Assembly: GCF_010725055.1 (NCBI RefSeq) | Contig: NZ_BJKB01000011.1 | Span: 97,340 to 161,339, forward strand | Direction: 5' to 3' | From: Gelidibacter japonicus | Lineage (GTDB): Bacteria > Bacteroidota > Bacteroidia > Flavobacteriales > Flavobacteriaceae | Length of the DNA stretch: 64,000 bases | In this document: positions 50,767 through 57,678 of the stretch, one piece after another | How the letters are laid out: each line of letters starts with the position of its first letter | How positions within the stretch are numbered: position 1 is the stretch's first letter | Position numbers and translations under genes: made by a program | Notes under the pieces: generated by a model | Told to the model about the DNA's origin: nothing | Seen by the model: the letters and a program-made list of their open reading frames with translations, nothing else | The model's database searches: none

Positions 50767-52320
50767 CTACTCAATTTGGTGTGTTGGTTTCAACAAATCG
50801 GTGACGGTTTTTACTGGATTAAAGGTAATCAATGGCACTTCAACAAAAACAGTATTCCAATCGGCCATGCTCCCGTTCCAAAGACCAGGCAATTCTAAAG
50901 CCATTAAATCTTTTCCAGCATGTGTTTTCATGGTGATAAATGCGGTTTTAGGGTCAACAAATTGTTGCAAGTCAAAAACTTCACCTTTAAAATTTTTAAT
51001 TCCACAGACTAAGTCGACAGGGTTAAAATGCGTCGCATTTTTGACGATTTCGTTTTGCTTTTTGTTGTCCAAATCGATCTGTGCGGACTCCACAATTTGA
51101 AGTGAGATTTGCCCTTTTTCGTCCTTTACCCAAAATGGTCCACCACCAGGTTCGCCTTCGTTTTTAACCATCCCACAGATACGGATAGGTCTGTTCAATT
51201 TATCAAATAAATACTCGATTTGATATTTTGTGGAATATTTCTCGAACTCAGAGCTGATGACCACATGCAATGTATTCACTAAAAACTGCGAAATAGTGAG
51301 AATATCCTCTTCTGTAACTTCTCCACTTTCAAGAAGCTTTAGGTGGTCAAATACTTCCTGTTGAATTTCAAGCAGCATGCCCGCTAACATTTTTTTATAT
51401 TCGGCAACCTCATCCTCATATTTATAGACCACGACATTATCAATGTTCTTTATAAAAATAACATCTGAGTCCAATAGATTCAAATTCTCCAAAAGTGCTC
51501 CGTGACCTGACGGTCTGAAAGTCAATTGTCCATTATCAGCTCGGAATAGCTCATTTTCGGGTGTAACCGCAATGGTATCGGTTGAGGCCTTTTGATATGA
51601 AAAAGTAATATGGAATTTGGTATTTGTTTTTTGCTCTACAATCTCACGAATACGTACAAATTCGTCATCAAACATTTTTTTATAGACTTCTGAAATTGTA
51701 AAGTGCAGGAAGGCTATATTATTTGTGGATGCATACAAGGCGGCTTCAAATAAATGCTCTTCAAAAGCCGTTGCCAAATGATCTTTATACTCATGGAATG
51801 GCAGCAGTCCTTTTGGGTAGAAACCATAATTCATCTTATCCTCATCCATCATTGTTTTGACGAATAGCAATTTTTGTCTATCGTTAGAAAATGAGGCGTA
51901 TTCTGGATAAAAAACTTCTATCTGTTCAAGGACCGTATTGTAAAAAGGCAACTTTTCGATGCCAACAAAAAACAATGACAAATCAGCGTCCTTATATTTA
52001 TTGATGAAAGAATTTATAGTTTCATCCTCTGGAACGTATTCGTCAATAAACCTAAATAAAGTCTTGAACATGCGAGTAGCCGCGCCAGATGCTGGAACAA
52101 ATTTGGCAATGGAAACATCATTCCTTTTAGAATCAAAAAAATTGATATAGCGCGCTTTTGTAACTTCGGAACATTTTACAATACCCTTGTTTATTGTTGC
52201 CGCCGAACTAAGATTCACAAATGGCATGCCCGTTTCAAAAAGTTCCAGTTGCGATTGGACCTGAGCCAGGGTCATGCCTTTACTTTCAATTTGCTGTATA
52301 TCTTTTTCTGTAAATTTCAC
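50767..52320 (-). CDS. DUF4301 protein, UDP-sugar pyrophosphorylase-like
   Basis: A 517-residue protein of the DUF4301 family. Residues about 74-86 read KFVPASGAATRMF, similar to the G-x-G-T-R-M nucleotide-binding loop of NTP-transferases. Residues about 268-300 read FRPSGHGALLENLNLLDSDVIFIKNIDNVV. This closely follows the UDPGP-family pattern P-G-H-G...L-x-x-S/N-x-L-x(n)-V-x-N-I-D-N. It may therefore transfer a nucleotide to a phosphorylated substrate. It starts with GTG, overlapping the stop of the NadR-like kinase gene by 4 bp, so kinase and DUF4301 are translationally coupled, as expected for consecutive steps. The substrate is unknown; the locus suggests thiamine or another vitamin-like compound. 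Confidence 0.85.
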   Translation of the reverse strand: MKFTEKDIQQIESKGMTLAQVQSQLELFETGMPFVNLSSAATINKGIVKCSEVTKARYINFFDSKRNDVSIAKFVPASGAATRMFKTLFRFIDEYVPEDETINSFINKYKDADLSLFFVGIEKLPFYNTVLEQIEVFYPEYASFSNDRQKLLFVKTMMDEDKMNYGFYPKGLLPFHEYKDHLATAFEEHLFEAALYASTNNIAFLHFTISEVYKKMFDDEFVRIREIVEQKTNTKFHITFSYQKASTDTIAVTPENELFRADNGQLTFRPSGHGALLENLNLLDSDVIFIKNIDNVVVYKYEDEVAEYKKMLAGMLLEIQQEVFDHLKLLESGEVTEEDILTISQFLVNTLHVVISSEFEKYSTKYQIEYLFDKLNRPIRICGMVKNEGEPGGGPFWVKDEKGQISLQIVESAQIDLDNKKQNEIVKNATHFNPVDLVCGIKNFKGEVFDLQQFVDPKTAFITMKTHAGKDLMALELPGLWNGSMADWNTVFVEVPLITFNPVKTVTDLLKPTHQIE

Positions 52321-52883
52321 ACTTTCTTTTTTATTAGTTCATCAATATGGGTTACGGCCAACTCAAATCGCTCTTCTATAGGGCCTTTCAACAGAATATA
52401 TGGTTTGTTATATTCTTTTAACTCATTTTCAAAGGCTTCAAACATGGCTTCGCGGTCATGAGGCCGGTCTCTTAAATCGTCAGCTTCCCACGGAATATCA
52501 ATATAAGTCAAAAAATAGAGATCGTAGGTGTTTTGTATGGCATATTTCTCCAGAACCGGATCACATACCCCATCATAATAGGATTCTGAATAGACTTTGG
52601 TTTCCAATAAATCGGTGTCGCAAATAAGTACGGTATCTGCTTTTGGAGTCAGCTCATTTTCGAGTCGCATTTGGCCTTCAGCAATTGGCAATACATCATT
52701 CACGGTTAAAGTTTTTCCCAAACGTAGCTTCTCTTCAGCATAAATACGGGAATACTCAGGCACAAAAACTGTATTGTAATATTCGGCCAATTGCATGGCT
52801 AAAGTACTTTTTCCGGTTGACTCGGGGCCAAACAAGACTACTTTTATGCAATCTGAGGGGTCTTGTTTAAGCTTTTCTTCCAT
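52317..52883 (-). CDS. NadR-like P-loop kinase (vitamin kinase candidate)
   Basis: A 188-residue AAA_28/NadR-type kinase. Walker A is VVLFGPESTGKSTLAMQLAEYY; EYSRIYAEEKL and the later LICDTDLLETKVYSES match the ribosylnicotinamide kinase domain of NadR. It lacks the NMN adenylyltransferase domain. In NadR systems this domain traps the vitamin taken up by PnuC by phosphorylating it. Here the neighbours are a PnuC-type transporter and a thiamine-binding protein, so the substrate could be thiamine, HMP or nicotinamide riboside. The gene overlaps the transporter gene by 40 bp and DUF4301 by 4 bp. Confidence 0.85.
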   Translation of the reverse strand: MEEKLKQDPSDCIKVVLFGPESTGKSTLAMQLAEYYNTVFVPEYSRIYAEEKLRLGKTLTVNDVLPIAEGQMRLENELTPKADTVLICDTDLLETKVYSESYYDGVCDPVLEKYAIQNTYDLYFLTYIDIPWEADDLRDRPHDREAMFEAFENELKEYNKPYILLKGPIEERFELAVTHIDELIKKKV

Positions 52884-53476
52884 GCTATATATCCATAAAT
52901 CGCTATAAAGGTAAATCCAAAATACTGTATGCTTGTAAAGGTAAAACCTTTATAGAAATAAAGTGGAATAGAAATAAGATCTCCAACAATCCAATAAATC
53001 CAATTCTCCACTTTTCGACGTGCCATGAGCCACATGCCCACAAAAAATATGGCTGTCGTTAAGGTATCGACATAAGCCACCCAACTGGTCCATTTGTCAA
53101 AACTTTTATAAACAATGAAGACAAAGCCCAAGGTTGCTATAAAAATGACGGCACTCATTTTATGCTCCCAAGAGGTCGTTTTTGAAATTGGAGTCACATG
53201 AGTGCTGTCCACCTTTCTGGTCCAAATATACCATCCATAGATGCTCATAGCGAAATAATACCCATTGATCATCATATCCCCCAGAAGCTCCCATTTTAAG
53301 AGTAGGTACACAAAAATCCCCGTACTGATCATTCCGGTAGGAAAGACCCAAATATTATTTTGTTTAGAGCTCCAAACTGAAAGAAATCCGAAGATAACAG
53401 CTACTATTTCTAAAACAATATCCATGGTATCATAACCTGAATATTGTCCAAACAGAAAATCAAAAATGTGGTTCAT
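52844..53476 (-). CDS. PnuC/PnuT-family vitamin transporter
   Basis: A 210-residue inner membrane protein with about seven helices. It has the family signature regions VWSSKQNNIWVFPTGMISTGIFVYLL, INGYYFAMSIYGWYIWTRK, and RRKVENWIYWIVGDLISIPLYFYKG. PnuC members facilitate uptake of nicotinamide riboside; PnuT members import thiamine and are often regulated by TPP. The neighbouring thiamine-binding gene and the nearby TPP riboswitch favour thiamine here. The ATG at 53476 is chosen; a TTG start lies upstream. It overlaps the genes on both sides. Confidence 0.9.
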   Translation of the reverse strand: MNHIFDFLFGQYSGYDTMDIVLEIVAVIFGFLSVWSSKQNNIWVFPTGMISTGIFVYLLLKWELLGDMMINGYYFAMSIYGWYIWTRKVDSTHVTPISKTTSWEHKMSAVIFIATLGFVFIVYKSFDKWTSWVAYVDTLTTAIFFVGMWLMARRKVENWIYWIVGDLISIPLYFYKGFTFTSIQYFGFTFIAIYGYIAWKKSLNKTPQIA

Positions 53477-53720
53477 AGTCCTGTCTATCAGATTTGACAA
53501 TTTTCATATAGAGCAAACCGCGTTCTATCAAAGTAAATGCTTCTTTTATTTCCGTGGTCAAAAGCTGCATGACCTCATCATAATCGCCATAAACCTGTGT
53601 ACTCAAAGGGTTTTCCAAAACCGTAAGTCCTGAAGCTCTTAATTTTTTTATAAAATGAATGATACTTGGTTCATAGTCATCATGCAAAGGGGTAAAGCTT
53701 AATTCTACTGATATTTTCAT
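53460..53720 (-). CDS. Thiamine-binding protein (MTH1187/YkoF-like)
   Basis: An 86-residue protein of the Thiamine_BP (formerly DUF77) family. It shows the fold pattern ISVELSFTPLHDDYEPSIIHFIKKLRASGLTVLENPLSTQVYGDYDEVMQLLTTEIKEAF. Members bind thiamine or HMP, for example YkoF in a B. subtilis HMP uptake system. There is no signal peptide, so it is cytoplasmic. It is the first gene of the overlapping operon (17-bp overlap with the transporter). An AGATTCC palindrome ends 5 bp upstream of its ATG. Confidence 0.88.
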   Translation of the reverse strand: MKISVELSFTPLHDDYEPSIIHFIKKLRASGLTVLENPLSTQVYGDYDEVMQLLTTEIKEAFTLIERGLLYMKIVKSDRQDYEPHF

Positions 53721-53724
53721 AACT

Positions 53725-53746
53725 CTTCCTGCGAAAGCAGGAATCT
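53725..53746 (-). repeat. AGATTCC palindrome upstream of the thiamine-binding gene
   Basis: On the minus strand AGATTCCTGC-TTTC-GCAGGAAGAG ends right before the ATG at 53720 (stem TTCCTGC/GCAGGAA). It has the same family, orientation and position relative to the start codon as the element at 27309. Confidence 0.75.
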
Positions 53747-53788
53747 CTATTTAGTTAAACTTATTTTTTACTTAATACGAATGGTCAT

Positions 53789-54559
53789 TTATTTTTCTTC
53801 GTTGCTCAAATGTTCAAATTCTATTGGAGCCTTTATCTCCTCAAAAAACAATTCATTTTCTTCAAATGCAGTTCCAATCACCACCAAATCTGCCCCAAAC
53901 TCATAAGCACCATCTAATTGTTTTTTAGATTTGATACCCCCACCTACGATTAACGGAATCTGTAATTCCTGTTTTACAGCTCGAATGATCTTAGAATTGA
54001 TAGGACCAACCGCTCCACTTCCGGCTTCGAGATAAATACATTTCATTCCCAAAAACTCCGCTGCTTTTGCGGTATCGACAATATTCTGAATGTTTTCTCT
54101 GTTTAAAGGTTGAGTTTTGGTCACACGCTCTACGGCGGTTTCTTTTCCGTTTTCAATCAACAGATAGCCCGTCGGAATAATTTCAAGTTGCATGGTCCGC
54201 AAGACTGAAACGGCTTCAACTTGTTTTCCGATCAGATAGTCAGGATTTCTGCCCGAAACCAATGATAAAAACAATAAGCCATCGGCGTGGGATGACAATT
54301 GAGAAACGTCTCCGGGGAAAATTAAAAGTGGCAACTTGGTCCATCGTTTTAACTCTTGAATCAAAAGATCCGTTTGGTTTTCCTCAACCGAGCTTCCACC
54401 CACAAAAACATGAGTGGCCGGCGAGGCATTCAATTTGACCATAAAATCCGATACGCATTCGAGCTTCATTTTGTCGGGATCAATCAAAACGGCAAGGAGT
54501 TTTTTCCTTTCAGAAATAGCGATTAATAAATCTTGATATAAATTTTTCTGTTTAGCCAC
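53789..54559 (-). CDS. Geranylgeranylglyceryl phosphate synthase family protein
   Basis: A 256-residue TIM-barrel enzyme of the GGGP/PcrB group. Motifs are LLAVLIDPDKM, THVFVGGSSVEENQTDLLIQELKRWTKLPLLIFPGDVSQLSSHADGLLFLSLVSGRNPDYLIG, IPTGYLLIENGKETAVERVTKT, CIYLEAGSGA and IVGGGIKSKKQLDGAYEFGADLVVIGTAFEEN. It would join a prenyl diphosphate to glycerol-1-phosphate, an archaeal-type ether lipid step known to occur in Bacteroidota. The start is GTG; I see no in-frame ATG upstream. It lies 85 bp after the phosphopantetheinyl transferase, with a heptamer array between them. Confidence 0.92.
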   Translation of the reverse strand: MAKQKNLYQDLLIAISERKKLLAVLIDPDKMKLECVSDFMVKLNASPATHVFVGGSSVEENQTDLLIQELKRWTKLPLLIFPGDVSQLSSHADGLLFLSLVSGRNPDYLIGKQVEAVSVLRTMQLEIIPTGYLLIENGKETAVERVTKTQPLNRENIQNIVDTAKAAEFLGMKCIYLEAGSGAVGPINSKIIRAVKQELQIPLIVGGGIKSKKQLDGAYEFGADLVVIGTAFEENELFFEEIKAPIEFEHLSNEEK

Positions 54560-54584
54560 GAATGTTTTTCTATAATTTCATTTT

Positions 54585-54647
54585 AACTCATAACTCATAA
54601 CTCTGAACTCTGAACTCTGAACTCTAAAACCTGAACTCTAAACCTCA
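54585..54647. repeat. Heptamer array (AACTCTG)9
   Basis: Nine consecutive 7-bp units: AACTCAT twice, AACTCTG three times, AACTCTA, AAACCTG, AACTCTA, AACCTCA. The last unit reaches the stop codon of the phosphopantetheinyl transferase gene. Confidence 0.93.
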
Positions 54648-55274
54648 CCCCTCATATACATAGGCACACGAAAAGCCTTCAAATTCAAAAAAATGCGTAT
54701 TGTATCTGTATTTTTTATCTTTATAATCAATCCAAGCCACAGTCTCCTCATCTTGGACCATAAAAGGAATGACCAAAAAATGATGCTTAAACATCATGCC
54801 CGGCGTTGCAAACAATTTGTACAAAGATTCCTTAATACACCAGATGACCGTAAGTTTATTGATATAGTCATCGGCGGAATCCTCTAAATAATCAAATTCA
54901 TAACCAATAAATTTATGGGCTATTACGGCAATTTTTTCACGCTGTTTCTCAATGTCTATTCCAACTTCGTGATCACTGACAATAACTCCCGAAAATGTAA
55001 ATGAATGGGTAATTGAGATATGTTTGCCGTCCTTTAAATGAGGCTTACCGTTTTCGTCATAATACAAATCGTGGTCAGTATAACCAAATTCTGCCAAAAG
55101 ATGGCGCACACTCAAAAATCCGCGCTGGTGCAGTTCACTTTTCATCCCCAAGACACGGGTCATACATTCATCTCTTAAGGTGATTGGCCGCATGAGCTCT
55201 TCATAGGATTCTGTAATCTGCCAGATTTTAACAGTAGTTTGTGAATTTGGGGTAATGGTTTTATATAATGGCAT
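54645..55274 (-). CDS. 4'-phosphopantetheinyl transferase superfamily protein
   Basis: A 209-residue Sfp-like transferase that attaches phosphopantetheine from CoA to carrier proteins. The magnesium-binding motif reads VGIDIEKQRE and the second motif WCIKESLYKLFATPG. The CoA-binding region YYDENGKPHLKDGKHISITHSFTF precedes it. It lies next to ahcY (divergent) and upstream of the GGGP synthase gene. The target carrier protein is not in the window. Confidence 0.93.
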   Translation of the reverse strand: MPLYKTITPNSQTTVKIWQITESYEELMRPITLRDECMTRVLGMKSELHQRGFLSVRHLLAEFGYTDHDLYYDENGKPHLKDGKHISITHSFTFSGVIVSDHEVGIDIEKQREKIAVIAHKFIGYEFDYLEDSADDYINKLTVIWCIKESLYKLFATPGMMFKHHFLVIPFMVQDEETVAWIDYKDKKYRYNTHFFEFEGFSCAYVYEG

Positions 55275-55297
55275 TTAAGTTTCTCGAAGTTATTAAT

Positions 55298-55305
55298 TAT
55301 CTTTG
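55298..55305 (+). promoter_or_regulatory. -7 box (TATCTTTG) of ahcY
   Basis: An exact TAnnTTTG match lies 128 nt upstream of the ahcY ATG. The ~120-nt leader is AT-rich; I see no conserved SAH or SAM riboswitch core in it. Confidence 0.45.
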
Positions 55306-55432
55306 CAGTCGCATAATAAAATTATAGAAACAAATATACAATTATGTAATTCGCTATACAACCTCGCTTGTTTAGAAAACATAATATTACAAGAATGTAT
55401 ACTTTCTATTGAAAACAATTAAAAAATAACAG

Positions 55433-56749
55433 ATGAATACAAAAACATTGCCTTACGTACCTTATAAAGTAAAAGACATATCGCTTGCGGAATGGGGAAG
55501 AAAAGAAATCGAATTGGCTGAAGCTGAAATGCCAGGACTAATGAGCCTTCGTGAAGAATATGGCGATTCGCAACCATTGAAAGGTGCGCGTATAGCAGGA
55601 TGTTTGCACATGACCATTCAAACGGCTGTGTTGATTGAAACCTTAATCGCTCTTGGTGCAGATGTGACTTGGAGTTCTTGTAATATTTTCTCAACACAAG
55701 ATCAAGCTGCAGCTGCCATCGCCGCTGCTGGAATTCCGGTGTACGCATGGAAAGGAATGACCGAAGAGGAATTTAACTGGTGTATTGAACAAACCTTATT
55801 TTTTGGTGAGGACAGACAACCATTGAACATGATCTTGGATGATGGTGGCGATTTGACCAATATGGTCTTTGATAAATATCCAGAGTTAATGGCTGGAATC
55901 AACGGACTATCCGAAGAAACGACAACAGGTGTTCACAGACTTTATGAGCGTATGAAAAATGGTACATTATCTATGCCTGCAATCAACGTGAATGATTCTG
56001 TAACCAAATCGAAATTTGACAACAAATATGGCTGCAAGGAAAGTGCTGTTGATGCTGTGCGTCGTGCCACAGACTTAATGTTGGCTGGAAAACGTGTGGT
56101 GGTTTGTGGCTATGGTGATGTTGGTAAAGGAACAGCAGCGTCTTTCAAAGGTGCTGGTAGCATTGTAACGGTGACTGAAATTGACCCAATTTGTGCTTTA
56201 CAAGCTGCTATGGACGGTTTTGAAGTTAAGCGACTTGAAACGGTTGTTGCCAATGCGGATATTGTAATTACAACTACTGGAAATAAAGATATCGTTCAAG
56301 GGAAACATTTTGAAATGATGAAAGATAAAACAGTCGTTTGTAATATCGGTCACTTTGATAACGAGATTGAAATGTCCTGGTTGAACAAAAATTACGGCGA
56401 TACCAAAGTAGAGATCAAGCCACAGGTTGATAAATATACTGTAAATGGCAAAGACATTATCATTTTGGCAGAAGGCCGCTTGGTCAACTTAGGTTGCGCT
56501 ACAGGCCACCCAAGTTTTGTAATGAGCAACTCATTCACCAATCAGGTTTTGGCGCAAATTGAACTTTGGACCAATAGAGATGCCTACCAAAATGAAGTAT
56601 ATATGTTGCCAAAACATTTGGATGAAAAAGTAGCCAAATTGCACTTGGAAAAAATTGGTGTAGAACTCACTGAACTCCGTGAAGAGCAAGCTGAATATAT
56701 TGGTGTTCCGATAGAAGGTCCATACAAACCGGAATATTATAGATATTAA
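55433..56749 (+). CDS. ahcY: Adenosylhomocysteinase
   Basis: A 438-residue SAH hydrolase that splits S-adenosylhomocysteine to adenosine and homocysteine with tightly bound NAD. Motifs are [59 protein letters not shown], the NAD-binding [30 protein letters not shown], and the C-terminal [14 protein letters not shown]...[10 protein letters not shown] that contributes to the neighbouring NAD site. Length and motifs are complete. It is a single gene with its own terminator. Confidence 0.98.
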   Translation: MNTKTLPYVPYKVKDISLAEWGRKEIELAEAEMPGLMSLREEYGDSQPLKGARIAGCLHMTIQTAVLIETLIALGADVTWSSCNIFSTQDQAAAAIAAAGIPVYAWKGMTEEEFNWCIEQTLFFGEDRQPLNMILDDGGDLTNMVFDKYPELMAGINGLSEETTTGVHRLYERMKNGTLSMPAINVNDSVTKSKFDNKYGCKESAVDAVRRATDLMLAGKRVVVCGYGDVGKGTAASFKGAGSIVTVTEIDPICALQAAMDGFEVKRLETVVANADIVITTTGNKDIVQGKHFEMMKDKTVVCNIGHFDNEIEMSWLNKNYGDTKVEIKPQVDKYTVNGKDIIILAEGRLVNLGCATGHPSFVMSNSFTNQVLAQIELWTNRDAYQNEVYMLPKHLDEKVAKLHLEKIGVELTELREEQAEYIGVPIEGPYKPEYYRY

Positions 56750-56767
56750 AATTCCAAGAATTAAATT

Positions 56768-56802
56768 CCAAATCCCAAGCAGTAATGTTTGGGATTTTTT
56801 TC
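56768..56802 (+). terminator. Terminator of ahcY
   Basis: Stem AATCCCAA pairs with TTGGGATT, followed by a run of T and TC. It starts about 20 nt after the ahcY stop codon. Confidence 0.8.
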
Positions 56803-57137
56803 TTTCTGGTCTACTATTAAGTATTTGATCACGAATAACACCTTAGTGCAATTGATCATTATCTCATTTCTGCTTACAAGTACATGTATAAAACCAAATT
56901 TAACCGCAAGGAACACAAAGAAAAATCGCAAAGAACGCAAGGTTTTAAAAGTAATGTGACTTTGGCGTAACCTTTTTGTTCCCGGTAGTTATCGGACTTG
57001 CGGTCAAAATATAGCTTATTAATTTTTAGACTTTTTGGATTATAGCTAATACTGATGAATTACACATCCTCAAACTTTTGTTAAACCTCTAAATATCTTT
57101 CTATTTAAACTTGGAATTTTCTAATTTAGAGAGCATC
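56803..57137. other. Gap upstream of the Vsr-like gene
   Basis: No gene was found. It has a phrase-like degenerate tract at about 56905-56945 (CGCAAGG/ACACAAAG words) and AT-rich DNA. Confidence 0.4.
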
Positions 57138-57608
57138 ATGACTTACAATGAACCCAACATCATCGTCCCAAGATTTAATGAGGAATCAGGTTTTTACACC
57201 ACCAAGAAACGCTCAAAAATGATGAGCAAGATCCGTGGGAAGAATACTAAACCCGAACTTTTGTTTAGAAAGGCCTTGTGGCATAAAAACGTCCGCTATC
57301 GGGTAGATAGCAAACAATTGCCCGGTAAACCTGATATCTCCATCAAAAAATACAATCTCGCCATTTTTATCGACGGCGAGTTTTGGCATGGCTATAATTG
57401 GGACGAAAGAAAAGATGCCATAAAAAGTAATCGCAAGTTTTGGCTCCCTAAAATTGAACGCAACATGCAACGGGACCGACAAGTCAATCAGGAGCTTTCT
57501 GAAAGAGGTTTTACGGTTTTCAGATTTTGGTCCAAAGAAATCCTTAACGATTTAGATCGCTGCATTAATGATGTCCTTATGTTTATAGCCACTGGAGAAA
57601 ACACATAA
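57138..57608 (+). CDS. Vsr-like (very short patch repair) endonuclease, no zinc site
   Basis: A 156-residue protein of the Vsr type. The RSKMMSKIRGKNTKPELLFRKALW start, LPGKPDISIKKYNLAIFIDGEFWHG core (metal-binding Asp in KPDI, His in FWHG) and FWLPKIERNMQRDRQVNQELSERGFTVFRFW segment match the family. Compared with E. coli Vsr the zinc-binding cysteines are missing (GEFWH in place of GCFWH, WSKE in place of WECA) and the catalytic His in THG is Asp (IDG). No cytosine methyltransferase gene is near. It could be a repair enzyme for T:G mismatches or another nicking nuclease. The ATG at 57138 is chosen; a TTG start lies upstream. Confidence 0.85.
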   Translation: MTYNEPNIIVPRFNEESGFYTTKKRSKMMSKIRGKNTKPELLFRKALWHKNVRYRVDSKQLPGKPDISIKKYNLAIFIDGEFWHGYNWDERKDAIKSNRKFWLPKIERNMQRDRQVNQELSERGFTVFRFWSKEILNDLDRCINDVLMFIATGENT

Positions 57609-57621
57609 GTCAAGCTTCTCC

Positions 57622-57661
57622 ACAAAAAAACCCTTCCAAATTGAAATGAAAGGGTTTCTTT
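57622..57661. terminator. Bidirectional terminator between the Vsr-like and S46 peptidase genes
   Basis: Stem AAACCCTT pairs with AAGGGTTT, with A- and T-tracts on both sides, between convergent genes ending at 57608 and 57679. Confidence 0.82.
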
Positions 57662-57678
57662 TTAAATAATTAATCTTA

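Noticed and set aside
53721-53788. Second TPP riboswitch upstream of the thiamine-binding gene
   Set aside because: No CTGAGA, GGGGTGCC or other aptamer element occurs there; only the AGATTCC palindrome is present.
55306-55432. SAH or SAM riboswitch in the ahcY leader
   Set aside because: The leader is AT-rich and lacks the conserved core motifs of these riboswitches.
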